Positions 17,269 to 26,587 of a DNA stretch of 64,000 bases are shown here, piece by piece. The stretch lies in NCBI GenBank assembly GCA_041940425.1, contig JBGTSF010000017.1, forward strand, positions 1 through 64,000, given 5' to 3'. The notes beneath the pieces were generated by a model, which did not search any database, had not been told where the DNA came from, and saw only the letters and a list, made by a program, of their open reading frames with translations. The first letter of the stretch is position 1, and every line of letters starts with the position of its first letter. The position numbers were made by a program, and so were the translations under genes. The stretch is from DATHTS01 sp041940425. GTDB taxonomy: Bacteria; Acidobacteriota; Blastocatellia; Pyrinomonadales; Pyrinomonadaceae.

Positions 17269-17667
17269 ATGGCACAGCAAATTGTTAGAGACGAACGCAG
17301 CCTGGGCGACCTGTTTTCCGAATTGGCGAACGAAACGAGTTTGCTTATCCGGCAGGAAGTCGCGCTGGCGCAGGTCGAAGTAACCGAAAAGGCGGGAAAA
17401 GTCGGAAAAAATGTCGGCTATCTGGCGGTCGGCGGCGCGGTCGGTTACGCGGCGCTGCTCGCGGTTCTGGCGGCGGCAATCATCGGTCTGGGCAATTTTA
17501 TTCCGCTCTGGCTATCGGCTTTAATAGTCGGCGCAGTGGTCGGAATCATCGCTTATTTTATGGTTTCATCGGCACTGACCGCACTGAAAAATACCGATCT
17601 GAAACCGAAGCAGACGGTTGAGACATTGAAGGAGGACGCACAATGGCTAAAAAGACAGATGAATTAA
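17269..17667 (+). CDS. Phage holin family (YqjE-like) protein
   Basis: 132 residues. N-terminal cytoplasmic helix (SLGDLFSELANETSLLIRQEVALAQVE-like pattern), then two strong membrane segments (about 48-70 and 75-100). This is the layout of the Actinobacterial-type phage holin family (YqjE). Despite the name these are normal chromosomal envelope proteins. GGGAGG lies ahead of the ATG; its end overlaps the next gene by 25 nt. Confidence 0.82.
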   Translation: MAQQIVRDERSLGDLFSELANETSLLIRQEVALAQVEVTEKAGKVGKNVGYLAVGGAVGYAALLAVLAAAIIGLGNFIPLWLSALIVGAVVGIIAYFMVSSALTALKNTDLKPKQTVETLKEDAQWLKRQMN

Positions 17668-18656
17668 AAAAAGATTCCGGTATTTTGACCGAAACCGACA
17701 AAGACATTATTTCGACGGTGGCGAACAATACGGAAGACGAATTCACGGAAAAATACACGGACGAAGTTTCGGATTCGGATTCGGACGATCCCGACCGGAT
17801 TCGCTCCGAGATTGAAAAAACGCGCCGCGAGATGAGCGAAACGATTGACGAAATACAGGAAAGATTGAGTTATGAAAATATTTCCGAACAGGTTTCCGAA
17901 CGGGTTAGCGAAGCCGTTGACTCGGCAAAAACTGCGGCTTATCAGGCGACTATCGGAAAAGCGGGAAAGTTTATGAAAAACGTAGGGAGAGAGATAAAAG
18001 TTATGGGTAGAGAAATTTCAAAAACAGAAGCAGGAAAAACGGTTTTAAGCAATCCCGTTCCCTTTGCTTTGATCGGCTTGGGCGCGGGCGTGCTTTTATT
18101 TAACGCTTTCGGAAAAAAGAAAAAATCTTCACACGCTGGCAACGGCAGAGATTATGATTATGAAAAAGATTCGCCGTCAATGCTGAAATCAGCCGGCAAC
18201 AAAGCCGGCGATGCTTATGACAGCATCAGCGAAACAACGAACAAGACTTATAAAAACGTTTCGAATTTTGCCGGGCGCGCTTACAATGGCGTAGCGGGCG
18301 CGGCGGGTTCAGCGTATGAAACCGTTACCGACACAGCGCATCAGGCTTACGACAAAGCCGGAGAACTTGGTCATCAGGCACGCGAGCAGTATGATCATTA
18401 CATCGAAGAAAATCCGTTGGCGGTCGGAGCGGTCGCCTTTGCCGTCGGCGCGGCGGTCGGACTTGCCATTCCGGCAAGCCGGTATGAAAGCGATCTGCTC
18501 GGCGACACGCGAGATCAATTGATGCAAAAAGCGAGACAGCAATTTAAGGGATTGTTGCACAGAGCCGGCGAAACCGCGATGGAAGAAATTGATAAAGCCA
18601 AAACGGCGGCAAAAGAATCGGCGCCAGCCAATCGCAGAAAAGATTTAGTTCATTAA
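17643..18656 (+). CDS. DUF3618 domain protein
   Basis: 337 residues. The DUF3618 motif DPDRIRSEIEKTRREMSETI is at about 52-71, followed by a coiled coil, a membrane segment (PFALIGLGAGVLLFNAF, about 140), a Tyr/Ala-rich region with repeated AYDSISETTNKTYKNV-like helices, and a second membrane segment (PLAVGAVAFAVGAAVGLAIP, about 260). DUF3618 genes usually stand beside holin-family genes as here. Likely part of a membrane-bound stress complex. A GGAGG inside the preceding gene serves its start. Confidence 0.85.
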   Translation: MAKKTDELKKDSGILTETDKDIISTVANNTEDEFTEKYTDEVSDSDSDDPDRIRSEIEKTRREMSETIDEIQERLSYENISEQVSERVSEAVDSAKTAAYQATIGKAGKFMKNVGREIKVMGREISKTEAGKTVLSNPVPFALIGLGAGVLLFNAFGKKKKSSHAGNGRDYDYEKDSPSMLKSAGNKAGDAYDSISETTNKTYKNVSNFAGRAYNGVAGAAGSAYETVTDTAHQAYDKAGELGHQAREQYDHYIEENPLAVGAVAFAVGAAVGLAIPASRYESDLLGDTRDQLMQKARQQFKGLLHRAGETAMEEIDKAKTAAKESAPANRRKDLVH

Positions 18657-18671
18657 TTTCAATTTAAACGA

Positions 18672-18731
18672 AAACGCGACCGCCGGGAAACATGTCTTCG
18701 ATATTAAGAACACTTCCCGGCGGTCGCGTTT
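18672..18731. terminator. Bidirectional terminator, DUF3618 gene / serS
   Basis: Perfect 18-nt arms AAACGCGACCGCCGGGAA (18672-18689) and its complement (18714-18731) around a 24-nt loop; serves two convergent genes. Confidence 0.88.
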
Positions 18732-18738
18732 CTGCTTA

Positions 18739-20025
18739 TTAAGACGAGATTTTTTCTAAACCGTTCATAAACGGCTGGAGAACTTCAGGAATTTGAATGG
18801 AGCCGTCCGCCTGCTGGTAATTTTCCAGAATGGCGATCCAGGTTCGACCGACCGCCAAGCCCGAACCGTTCAAAGTATGAACAAATTCCGGTTTCGCGCC
18901 GCCCGCCCGACGAAAGCGGAGATTCATCCGCCGCGCCTGAAAATCTCCGTAATTCGAACAGCTCGAAATCTCGCGGTAAGTATTCTGCGACGGAATCCAG
19001 ACTTCGATGTCGTAAGTTTTCTTCGCGCCGAATCCCATATCGCCCGTCGAAAGCAGAACCGTGCGATACGGCAAACCGAGAAGCTGTAGAATGCGCTCGG
19101 CGTTTTGCGTCAGTTTTTCGTGTTCCTCATCGGAATTTTCCGGCAGAGCGTATTTGACGAGTTCGACCTTATCGAATTGATGCTGGCGAATCAGCCCGCG
19201 CGTGTCGCGCCCATAGCTTCCGGCTTCCGAACGGAAACACGGCGTGTAAGCCGTAAAAGACACCGGCAAATCCTTCGCGTCGAGCATCTCTCCGGCGCGG
19301 TAATTCGTTACCGGAACTTCGGCGGTCGGAATCAGATAAAGCCCGCGCTCGTCATTCAATTTAAAAAGATCGGCTTCGAATTTCGGCAGATTTCCCGTCC
19401 CGAACATCGAATCCGCATTGACGATAAACGGCGGCAGAGTTTCCGTGTAATTATGCTCCGAAGTGTGAACGTCGAGCATAAAGTTGATCAAAGCGCGTTC
19501 GAGCCGCGCGCCCGCGCCGTTTAAGATCGCAAACCGCGAACCGGAAATTTTCGTCGCGCGTTCGAGATCGAGAATGCCTAACGCTTCGCCCAAGTCAACG
19601 TGGTCTTTTACATTGAAATTAAACTCACGCGGCTCGCCCCATTTTCTGACTTCGGCATTTGCCGATTCGTCCGCGCCTACCGGCACATCTTCCGCCGGGA
19701 CGTTTGGAAGTCCGGCAAGCAGTTCGTCCATTTTCGTTTCGAGCTGTTTGCGCCGCTCGTCGAGTTCCGTTTGTTTGTCCTTTAATCCGGCGACTTCCGC
19801 TTTTTTCGCTTCGGCTTCTTCGCGCTTTCCCGACTGCATCAGCGCGCCGATCTCTTTGCTCGTCGAATTTCTCTTTTGATTGACCGCGTCCGATTCGCCG
19901 ATCACGCGGCGGCGTTCGGTGTCGAGTTCGATAAAATCATCCAAAATTCCGGTCGGAAAATTGCGGCTTTTCAACGCTTCCCGAACCGTTTCCAAATTAT
20001 TTCTGACGTAATTTAAATCAATCAT
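18739..20025 (-). CDS. serS: Seryl-tRNA synthetase
   Basis: 428 residues. An N-terminal long coiled-coil arm that grips the tRNA (about 30-100, KRNSTSKEIGALMQSGKREE region), then the class II core: motif 2 near FTAYTPCFRSEAGSYGRDT with GLIRQHQFDKVELV, and motif 3 LNGSGLAVGRTWIAILENY. Length and order are normal. Charges tRNA-Ser and, where present, tRNA-Sec, which matters here because a probable selenoprotein gene lies in the window. Confidence 0.96.
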   Translation of the reverse strand: MIDLNYVRNNLETVREALKSRNFPTGILDDFIELDTERRRVIGESDAVNQKRNSTSKEIGALMQSGKREEAEAKKAEVAGLKDKQTELDERRKQLETKMDELLAGLPNVPAEDVPVGADESANAEVRKWGEPREFNFNVKDHVDLGEALGILDLERATKISGSRFAILNGAGARLERALINFMLDVHTSEHNYTETLPPFIVNADSMFGTGNLPKFEADLFKLNDERGLYLIPTAEVPVTNYRAGEMLDAKDLPVSFTAYTPCFRSEAGSYGRDTRGLIRQHQFDKVELVKYALPENSDEEHEKLTQNAERILQLLGLPYRTVLLSTGDMGFGAKKTYDIEVWIPSQNTYREISSCSNYGDFQARRMNLRFRRAGGAKPEFVHTLNGSGLAVGRTWIAILENYQQADGSIQIPEVLQPFMNGLEKISS

Positions 20026-20122
20026 TTTATAAAATTTCTCTTTCCTAAAACGTAAAAATCAATTATCAACATAAATAAAAAAGCGGTCAAAGACCGCCGT
20101 TTGATTACCAAAGATTTATTTG

Positions 20123-20273
20123 AATCAAGAGTAGAAAAACATGAATAAAAAAATTCTGTATTCTCCGTGGTTCTCTGTGAAATCTCATTGAACTCTGTGT
20201 AAAAATCTCTTTTAAACACGAAGTTCACGGAGATTTCACAGAGTTTTTAGAGAATTATTTTCCACTCTTGATT
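20123..20273. repeat. Hairpin element A with 16-nt termini
   Basis: Terminal 16-mers AATCAAGAGTAGAAAA (20123-20138) and TTTTCCACTCTTGATT (20258-20273) are inverted repeats with one mismatch. Inside lie CTCCGTGGTTCTCTGTGAAATC and its rough complement GATTTCACAGAG. The same termini and a similar core recur at 50522-50669. No open frame of note. Confidence 0.85.
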
Positions 20274-20292
20274 CGCAAGATTTATCTTATCT

Positions 20293-21348
20293 TTAAGGAC
20301 AGGGCGTTCCGGGATCGGCGACGGTGCATTTTGTTCCCCACGTCCAGGTCGGCGATGAACCTGTGTTGAGAACGGGCGCGTTGGTTGATTCGAGCGGCGC
20401 GATCGGGCGCGAGCGAAAAATCCCGTTCCATTTGCCCAGGCTCGCGTCATCGCCGAAGGCAACCGCTTTTGCCGCCTGATCTCCCGTAAAGGTATAGACC
20501 GAAAGCGCGTGGATTCTGCGCCAAATGCCCCACGCGTCATATGCGTCGGTCGTCGCATCCGTCTGTCCGAGTCCGTTTGTAACCGGAACTCCGTGCGCGG
20601 CTTCGAGCGAACAATAAATTTTAGAAGCGCGAATTACCTGCCATTTTCTTTCCGTGATCTGCGGCAGACGATTCCAAATATCATTTTGAGAAATTAGATG
20701 CTCATTTGTCGGATCATCCCAGTAAACCTGCACGACCATTTTCGCCGTCGCCGGAATTTGATCGAGATTCGTGCCCCAGTTATACCACGCCGCCATTATG
20801 AACAAGAACAAACCGTTCGCGCCCCAGCCCTGCGCCAGACCGCGCCGCGCCATCTCCGGGGTCGCGCCCGCGCCGTAAGAATGACCGGCGAATCCGGTTT
20901 TCGTCAGATCCATTATCGAACTTAAATCCTGCGCGGCTTTTTGAAAACCGTTCCAGAGCTGATTGTAACGCGCGGCGTGCGTCGAAAAAACGCTTGCCGT
21001 GTAGGGCGAAAAAACGACGATGTAGCCGTTGCTCGCCAACTGGCGCATCAGTGTTTCATAAAAAAGATAGCTCGTTCCGCCGTAGCCGTGAGCGAAAAAC
21101 ACTACCGGAACTTTGTTGGCGGCGGAAGCGTTCGACGGCACGAAAACCGAGACCGGCGCGGGCGCGCCCGCATCCGGGTGCGGAATGACCTGCCGCGTTA
21201 CCGAAAACTGACCGAAACTGCCGTATTCGCCCTTCAAAGGAAGCGTCGTAACTTTTGTGAATGGACACGGCTCGATCTGCGAAAACGCCCGTTGAGCATT
21301 AAACAAAAGCAGAAACGACAGGCAAAGCGTGATTAAACTGGTTTTCAT
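20293..21348 (-). CDS. Secreted alpha/beta hydrolase
   Basis: 351 residues. Signal peptide 1-24 (ends AFSQ). The hydrolase core shows PVVFFAHGYGGTSY (oxyanion region), GYIVVFSPY, and the nucleophile elbow GHSYGAG (Ser about residue 157). The pattern is that of cutinase/chlorophyllase/dienelactone-hydrolase-like secreted esterases. The C-terminal third has several Cys (KCTVADPGTPCP at the very end) that may pair. Substrate unknown; likely an extracytoplasmic ester hydrolase. Transcribed alone. Confidence 0.8.
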   Translation of the reverse strand: MKTSLITLCLSFLLLFNAQRAFSQIEPCPFTKVTTLPLKGEYGSFGQFSVTRQVIPHPDAGAPAPVSVFVPSNASAANKVPVVFFAHGYGGTSYLFYETLMRQLASNGYIVVFSPYTASVFSTHAARYNQLWNGFQKAAQDLSSIMDLTKTGFAGHSYGAGATPEMARRGLAQGWGANGLFLFIMAAWYNWGTNLDQIPATAKMVVQVYWDDPTNEHLISQNDIWNRLPQITERKWQVIRASKIYCSLEAAHGVPVTNGLGQTDATTDAYDAWGIWRRIHALSVYTFTGDQAAKAVAFGDDASLGKWNGIFRSRPIAPLESTNAPVLNTGSSPTWTWGTKCTVADPGTPCP

Positions 21349-21522
21349 AGATTCCTTTTTTACTCGATTAAAATCATATTATATCGAACTTTTCCGCCGG
21401 ATCGTTTTTTTGTGAGATTCGTTTGGGCTCTCATTTTGAAGGTTTGTTTCCGCGCCGTTTTTCCAATACAATTTAAAATTTGCCTGATGAGCAAACAGAA
21501 CATAAATTTAGCAAAATAAACT

Positions 21523-22395
21523 ATGACAAACAAAATTCGCAAAGCCGTTTTTCCCGCCGCCGGATTGGGAACGAGATTTCTGCCCGCGACGAAAGCCTCG
21601 CCGAAGGAAATGCTTCCGCTCGTTGATAAACCTCTGATTCAATACTCGGTCGAAGAAGCCGTCAATTCAGGCGTCGAAACGATTCTGATCGTAACGGGCA
21701 GAGAAAAAAGTTCGATCGAAAATCATTTCGACATTTCCTACGAACTCGAAGACCTTCTGCGCGAAAAAGGCAAAACCGAATTTTTCGAGCAGGTGCGGGC
21801 GATTTCCGAAATTTGCCGCATTTCCTACACGCGCCAGAAACAGGCTCTCGGACTCGGACACGCCATTTATCAGGCAAAAGACTTTGCCGAAAACGAACCT
21901 TTCGCCGTGCTTTTAGCCGATGACATAGTTGATGCGGAAAAGCCCGCGTTAAAACAAATGATCGAAGTTTTTGAAAAATACGGCGCGCCCGTCATCGCCA
22001 CGATGCAGGTCAAGGGAAGCGCGATTTCGCGTTTCGGCGTGATTGACGCGGAAGAGGTCGAAGAAAATGTTTTCAAAATAAACGATATGGTCGAAAAGCC
22101 GAAATTCGAAGACGCTCCTTCCGATCTGGCGATCATCGGCAGATACATTTTAACGCCCGATGTTTTCGACGCGATTGACCGGACGGAAAAAGGCGCTGGC
22201 GGCGAAATCCAGATCACCGATGCGATGCGCCTGATGCTCAAAGAAGGCAAGCCATTTTATGCTCTAAAGCTGGACGGAATACGGCACGATGCGGGCGACA
22301 AGCTGGGATTTTTAATTGCCACAGTCGAATTCGCGTTAAAGCGCGATGATCTCGGAGATGATTTTCGTGAATATTTAAAATCGCTTGATCTTTAA
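21523..22395 (+). CDS. galU: UTP-glucose-1-phosphate uridylyltransferase
   Basis: GalU makes UDP-glucose for glycans. The 290-residue product opens with KAVFPAAGLGTRFLPATKAS (nucleotide-binding signature), followed by PKEMLPLVDKPLIQYSVEEA, and has LGLGHAIYQAK, DDIVDAEKP and YALKLDGIRHDAGDKLGF, all typical. Its stop codon TAA lies at the very edge of the hairpin 22394-22487. Confidence 0.96.
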   Translation: MTNKIRKAVFPAAGLGTRFLPATKASPKEMLPLVDKPLIQYSVEEAVNSGVETILIVTGREKSSIENHFDISYELEDLLREKGKTEFFEQVRAISEICRISYTRQKQALGLGHAIYQAKDFAENEPFAVLLADDIVDAEKPALKQMIEVFEKYGAPVIATMQVKGSAISRFGVIDAEEVEENVFKINDMVEKPKFEDAPSDLAIIGRYILTPDVFDAIDRTEKGAGGEIQITDAMRLMLKEGKPFYALKLDGIRHDAGDKLGFLIATVEFALKRDDLGDDFREYLKSLDL

Positions 22396-22487
22396 ATTTT
22401 AGCCACAGAGAACACAGAGGAAATGAGAAACTGCTATAAATCATTTGCATTTCTCAAAAACCTCTGTGTTCTCTGTGGCTAAAATTT
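22394..22487. repeat. Perfect 27-nt-arm hairpin (CACAGAG type)
   Basis: Left arm 22394-22420 and right arm 22461-22487 are perfect complements; key words AGCCACAGAG AACACAGAGG. The galU stop codon (22393-22395) enters the left arm and the ubiA stop (22479-22481) lies inside the right arm. It separates two convergent genes and probably ends both transcripts. Confidence 0.92.
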
Positions 22488-23345
22488 TAAAAAAACCGCA
22501 CCGCCGAATGTCGCAAATAAAATTACGCTGACAAAAGCATTGGTCGTAAAAAATGCGGCGTTCATTTTTGAAAGATCATTCGGTTTAACCAAAGTGTGCT
22601 GGTAGATCAAAAGCGCGCCGACCGCAAAAACTCCGAGCAGAGCGAGCCAGCCGAGTTCGGTAACAAAATATAAAAGAATCAAAACAAAAAACGCCTGCGC
22701 GTGAAAAAGCCGCGCGATCCAGAGCGAATTTTTAATGCCGAACCGCGCCGGGATCGAGCGCAGTCCGGCTTTTTTATCGTATTCGTAATCTTGACACGCA
22801 TACATTACGTCGAATCCGGCTGTCCACATCAAAACGAGCAGTGATAAAAGTAGCGGAATTTCCGAATCAATCGCGCCGCGCACGGCGATCCACGCGGCGG
22901 TCGGCGAAATTGCCAACGCCCAGCCCAAAATTAAGTGCGCGAAGCTCGTAAATCTTTTCGCGTAGCTGTAACCCAAAACCGACAAAAGCGCGACGGGCGA
23001 GAGCGCGAACGTCAGCCAATTTAATGAATACGCCGCGATTTCAAACAAAATCACAGATACGAAAAAAAACGCCCACGCGAAACTTACGGAAATTTTTCCG
23101 CTCGGCAATTCCCTGTTTGCCGTGCGCGGATTTTCCGCGTCGAACCGGCGGTCAATGATCCGGTTAAACGTCATCGCCGCCGAACGCGCTCCGAACATGG
23201 CGACCGTGATCCAGAGAATCTGCCACGCCGTCGGAAGCCCGCCCGCCGCCAGAACCGCGCCCAAAAAAGCGAACGGCAGAGCGAAAAGCGTATGCTCGAA
23301 TTTGATCATCTCAAGCGTTGTTTTTAATTTTTGCCAAAAGGTCAT
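22479..23345 (-). CDS. UbiA family polyprenyltransferase
   Basis: 288 residues with about eight membrane segments. The two Asp-rich motifs are FNRIIDRRFDAENPRTANRE and YACQDYEYDKKAGL, which bind the prenyl diphosphate via magnesium. The first motif with NPRTANRELPSGKI is close to 4-hydroxybenzoate polyprenyltransferases, including the MqnP group of the futalosine menaquinone route. It therefore probably works in quinone synthesis; which quinone cannot be told from this gene alone. Confidence 0.88.
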   Translation of the reverse strand: MTFWQKLKTTLEMIKFEHTLFALPFAFLGAVLAAGGLPTAWQILWITVAMFGARSAAMTFNRIIDRRFDAENPRTANRELPSGKISVSFAWAFFFVSVILFEIAAYSLNWLTFALSPVALLSVLGYSYAKRFTSFAHLILGWALAISPTAAWIAVRGAIDSEIPLLLSLLVLMWTAGFDVMYACQDYEYDKKAGLRSIPARFGIKNSLWIARLFHAQAFFVLILLYFVTELGWLALLGVFAVGALLIYQHTLVKPNDLSKMNAAFFTTNAFVSVILFATFGGAVFLKF

Positions 23346-23354
23346 TTTTATTTG

Positions 23355-23382
23355 TTCGTTGTTCGTCGTTCATTGTTCGTTG
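23355..23382. repeat. Heptamer tandem repeat (TTCGTTG)
   Basis: Four 7-mers in a row: TTCGTTG, TTCGTCG, TTCATTG, TTCGTTG. It lies 10 nt upstream of the ubiA-like start codon, with no inverted partner. Confidence 0.88.
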
Positions 23383-23483
23383 AAGTCAATTTTAAAACTT
23401 GATTCATTCGCACAAACAAATTGTTTTCAGCAAACTGAATACCGAAGAAAAATTCTAACAAAACCGGACGCTTTTTTCAGAGG

Positions 23484-23499
23484 TGGTCGGCAAATTGCG
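23484..23499 (+). promoter_or_regulatory. Possible sigma-54 promoter
   Basis: TGGTCGGCAAATTGCG has TGG and TTGC with the correct 10 nt between GG and GC, but the -24 half departs from consensus. It is about 120 nt before the start of the large secreted protein. The rest of the 23383-23617 gap shows nothing else. Confidence 0.35.
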
Positions 23500-23617
23500 A
23501 TTCGATATCAGCGAAAACCGCAAATTGCCTGCGGTGATACTTTTCGTTTTTTTTCTCCGCGTTATATTTTTGAGAGTTTTAATAAACAACAGTTAGAAAA
23601 ATTTCCGAAAGGCAGCA

Positions 23618-25783
23618 ATGATGAAACGAATCACTCTGAAAATTTATTTACGCAAACTTCTCGGCGCGGTTTTGTGTCTGAGCATTCTGAACATTTCGAC
23701 GCTACAGATTTTCGCGCAGGAGCAAATGACTCAAAATCAAAGAAAAATAAAAATCTCAAAAGCCGAAAGCGTCGAGCAGACATTCGCGCGAATCGTAAAG
23801 TTCGGGCGCGGCGCGGAGTTTATCAACACTTTAAAAAAAGATTTATCGCCGAATGAAATCGAAACCGCGCTTGCATGGTTTGATGAAGAAGACGCGAGCT
23901 TTTTCAGAGCGGTTTACGGCGAATATGAACGGAAATCGGCGGAATTCGAGAAACAAAGACTCGATTCCGCTTCGGAAAAACCGTTTGCCGAACCTGTCAA
24001 ACCCGCGCCGAAAAAACGGACGAATAAACGGCGCGCGGCTTTTGAACTTTCCGGTGGCGCGTTTTTTCGGAACGCTTCGTATCAGCCGTTTGAATCCGAT
24101 CTAAACTCCGGCGCGGCGGAAGAGCCGCAGATCGAAACCATCGTAACCGAAGACGGCGTGAAAACGGTCGGCGGCGTGGAAAACAAGATCGAAACCGCCG
24201 ACACGATCATCACCAAAGGTTCGACCGGCGACGTTCACCGGATTCTCAACAATCAACAAAACGGCAGTAAATATACGCAGACTTCTTTTGAAGAAGTTTT
24301 TAATAAAAAAACGCGCAATCGGACGCGGAACGAGAAGAAAATTCACTGGACTTTTTTAGTCGCGCAATGCCCCGACGCAAGCGGCATCGTCGAAGGCGAA
24401 GCGGTCTTTTCGGTCGAAAATAAAATGACGATCGCCAATACGACGACCATCGCCGTTCCCGCGCAGATTTTGATGCTGAAAGCCAAACTGAAAGGATTTG
24501 TGAGCGACGATGCGGAGCTGACGCATTACGATATGACGGGCGATCTGTCGGAAACGGCGACCGGATTCGACCGCGCCAAGCGGCTCGGAATGATTGACGA
24601 ACGAAGTCTTTCGGACGGCACGCGCTCGTTTTCTGTTTCGGTAACGGGCAACAAGATCGCCGCCGACGCGGGTTCGAAAAGCATTACGGGCGAGATAAAC
24701 GAAGGCTCGTCCGAGCATCTTTCCAATTCCGAACACAACCGCCTCGTAGATTTTGCCGACGAAGCGATCCCGATGAATCTCAATAATGCCGACAACGGTT
24801 TCGCTTCTTCCCGAACGAACTGGCGGCTCGGTTTTTGCGTTGACGTTTCGCTCGACGCGCCGAAAGACAAACTCAAATCCGGCGAGCAGATCAATGTTTC
24901 CGCCGAAACCGTTCATAAACTCGACAAAACGAAGATCAACGCGCGGCTCGAAGCGACCGGCAGCGAATCGGTTACGCCCGAAAATCAAAAAGCGGAAACT
25001 TCCGCGCAATTTACGCTGACCGCGCCGGCGAGCGAACACTTCGGCGGCGACATCACGGTCAGGTCGGTTTCGCGGCGCGGCATCGCTACGAAAACCCTGA
25101 CTTTCGGAAAGGAAAAGCCGGATGAAAAACCGAAAAAGCCGGTGAAAAATTCTCCGCCGAAAAAATGCTCCGGCGCGTGGACGGGCAAGATCACCGCCGT
25201 CGTCAGAAAACGCACCGAACGGAAACGTCCGCCGTCGGGCAGATTGGTCAGAGACCTCGAAACCAGAGATGAAACTTATAATATAGATTATTTCGTTCTC
25301 GGCATTCAGGACACGAGCGGAGGTTTTGCCAACGCTTTTTACGCCGACGCGCAGATCAATTACCGCGACCTGCAATACTCGGAAAAATTTTACGCGGACG
25401 GCAAAACGAGCTGCGGCGGTAAGATAATTTCCACGACCGAGACGCGGAAAGAAGAAAAATTGACGACCGGCGACGCGAAAGCGCGCCTCACGGTTTTCAT
25501 CACCTGGACCGGCGAAAAAGGAGTCTTCTCGTTCGGTTCGCCCGAACTGAAAGCCGAGCGCGTCTCGTCCAGAATTTATGAAACGGCTTGTCCGTCGTAT
25601 GACCGCGTAAATTCCGAAGTCAACCGCAGCGACGGTTGGATTGACGTAACCAGCCCGTCTTTCGATATCGAATTCGACCTCGGCGCGGACAGCGACAAGC
25701 AGTTGCAGGGCGCGAAGACGATCCAAAAAGACGACGGCACGGAAACTCTCATCACCTGGACGCTGACACGCGACTGTCAATAA
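23618..25783 (+). CDS. Large secreted protein, not recognised
   Basis: 721 residues. A longer-than-usual signal peptide (1-34, hydrophobic LLGAVLCLSILNISTLQIFA, then Q). Then a helical charged region (about 40-150), a linker rich in Lys/Pro (KPAPKKRTNKRR), and a mostly beta C-terminal half with KPKKPVKNSPPKKCSGAWTG near 505. Several Cys pairs lie in the last third. I know no family for it. It carries AAAGG before the first of two adjacent ATGs. It is transcribed alone and closed by a terminator. Confidence 0.7.
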   Translation: MMKRITLKIYLRKLLGAVLCLSILNISTLQIFAQEQMTQNQRKIKISKAESVEQTFARIVKFGRGAEFINTLKKDLSPNEIETALAWFDEEDASFFRAVYGEYERKSAEFEKQRLDSASEKPFAEPVKPAPKKRTNKRRAAFELSGGAFFRNASYQPFESDLNSGAAEEPQIETIVTEDGVKTVGGVENKIETADTIITKGSTGDVHRILNNQQNGSKYTQTSFEEVFNKKTRNRTRNEKKIHWTFLVAQCPDASGIVEGEAVFSVENKMTIANTTTIAVPAQILMLKAKLKGFVSDDAELTHYDMTGDLSETATGFDRAKRLGMIDERSLSDGTRSFSVSVTGNKIAADAGSKSITGEINEGSSEHLSNSEHNRLVDFADEAIPMNLNNADNGFASSRTNWRLGFCVDVSLDAPKDKLKSGEQINVSAETVHKLDKTKINARLEATGSESVTPENQKAETSAQFTLTAPASEHFGGDITVRSVSRRGIATKTLTFGKEKPDEKPKKPVKNSPPKKCSGAWTGKITAVVRKRTERKRPPSGRLVRDLETRDETYNIDYFVLGIQDTSGGFANAFYADAQINYRDLQYSEKFYADGKTSCGGKIISTTETRKEEKLTTGDAKARLTVFITWTGEKGVFSFGSPELKAERVSSRIYETACPSYDRVNSEVNRSDGWIDVTSPSFDIEFDLGADSDKQLQGAKTIQKDDGTETLITWTLTRDCQ

Positions 25784-25805
25784 ATTTCGAGAGATAATCT
25801 TTATT

Positions 25806-25840
25806 AAAAAAGCGGCGATTTTATACCGCCGCTTTTTTTT
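25806..25840 (+). terminator. Rho-independent terminator
   Basis: AAAAAAGCGGCG pairs with CGCCGCTTTTTT across a 9-nt loop; T-run on the plus strand. Confidence 0.88.
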
Positions 25841-25924
25841 AATTGAAAATTTCGGCGAAAAAAAATAGAACTTCCCAAAATCGCAAAATGATTTATAATG
25901 TCAAAGTCGGTTCAAAGAACGACC

Positions 25925-25959
25925 AATCGAAAATCACAAATCTAAAATCGCAAATCTAA
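25925..25959 (+). repeat. Heptamer tandem repeat (AATCNNA)
   Basis: Five 7-mers: AATCGAA, AATCACA, AATCTAA, AATCGCA, AATCTAA. The series ends 3 nt before the ATG of the DUF2227 gene, which consequently has no normal Shine-Dalgarno. Confidence 0.9.
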
Positions 25960-25962
25960 AAA

Positions 25963-26496
25963 ATGCCTTCCGGTAAAACACACGATGCAGTTACGTTTCT
26001 TTTCACCGCGCCGACGCTTGCCGTCGCGTGGAGCGTGACGGGCAGTATTCCGCTCGCTTTGATCGTCGGTTTTGGTTTTCTGTTCGGCGGTCTGATGTTC
26101 GGTCCCGATCTCGACACGGTTTCAAAACAGTATTCGCGGTGGAGCGTTTTCAAAATTCTCTGGTTTCCGTATCAGGTGTTTTTTAAACACCGTTCGCGCT
26201 GGTCGCACGGGCTTATTTTCGGAACGCTTCTGCGCGTCATCTATTTTGTCGGCGTTTTGACGCTTATGAGCTTTCTGGTTTCCTACGTTTATATGTCGGT
26301 TTCGGGCGGCGAACTTCCCTCGCTTTTAGCGTTTGCAAAGTCGTGGCAGGATGTCGGCGTTTTCGTCCGCGTCGCGTTCGGCGAATACGCATTTTTAGCA
26401 ATGTTTATCGGCTTATGGCTCGGCGCGGCAAGTCATACTTTGACCGATATGGCAGGTTCGTTCATCAAACACGGGCGCATTATGGAATTTTTATAA
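25963..26496 (+). CDS. DUF2227 metal-binding membrane protein
   Basis: 177 residues. PSGKTHDAVTFLF, GGLMFGPDLDTVSKQY, HRSRWSHGLIFGTLLRV and GAASHTLTDMAG hold the conserved His and Asp residues of DUF2227, a putative metal-binding family related to YdjM-like membrane hydrolases, best known from cyanobacteria. About four membrane segments. Reaction unknown. Its start codon directly follows a heptamer repeat. Confidence 0.85.
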   Translation: MPSGKTHDAVTFLFTAPTLAVAWSVTGSIPLALIVGFGFLFGGLMFGPDLDTVSKQYSRWSVFKILWFPYQVFFKHRSRWSHGLIFGTLLRVIYFVGVLTLMSFLVSYVYMSVSGGELPSLLAFAKSWQDVGVFVRVAFGEYAFLAMFIGLWLGAASHTLTDMAGSFIKHGRIMEFL

Positions 26497-26510
26497 AGAA
26501 AATTTTTACC

Positions 26511-26540
26511 CGCGAAAGAACGCGAAAAAGAGCGAAAATA
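26511..26540 (+). repeat. 10-nt tandem repeat (CGCGAAAGAA)
   Basis: Three decamers: CGCGAAAGAA, CGCGAAAAAG, AGCGAAAATA. Same wording as the CACGAAAGAA repeats at 32055 and 34131. Confidence 0.6.
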
Positions 26541-26587
26541 TTTTAGCTGTATCAATAAAATTTTTGCGGCAATTACTGAAACCGCCG

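Noticed and set aside
24356..25780. A 474-codon open frame on the minus strand opposite the large secreted protein
   Set aside because: It is a shadow of the real gene: rich in Arg/Phe/Val, no signal or motif, no ribosome-binding sequence, and the plus-strand frame has a signal peptide and terminator.
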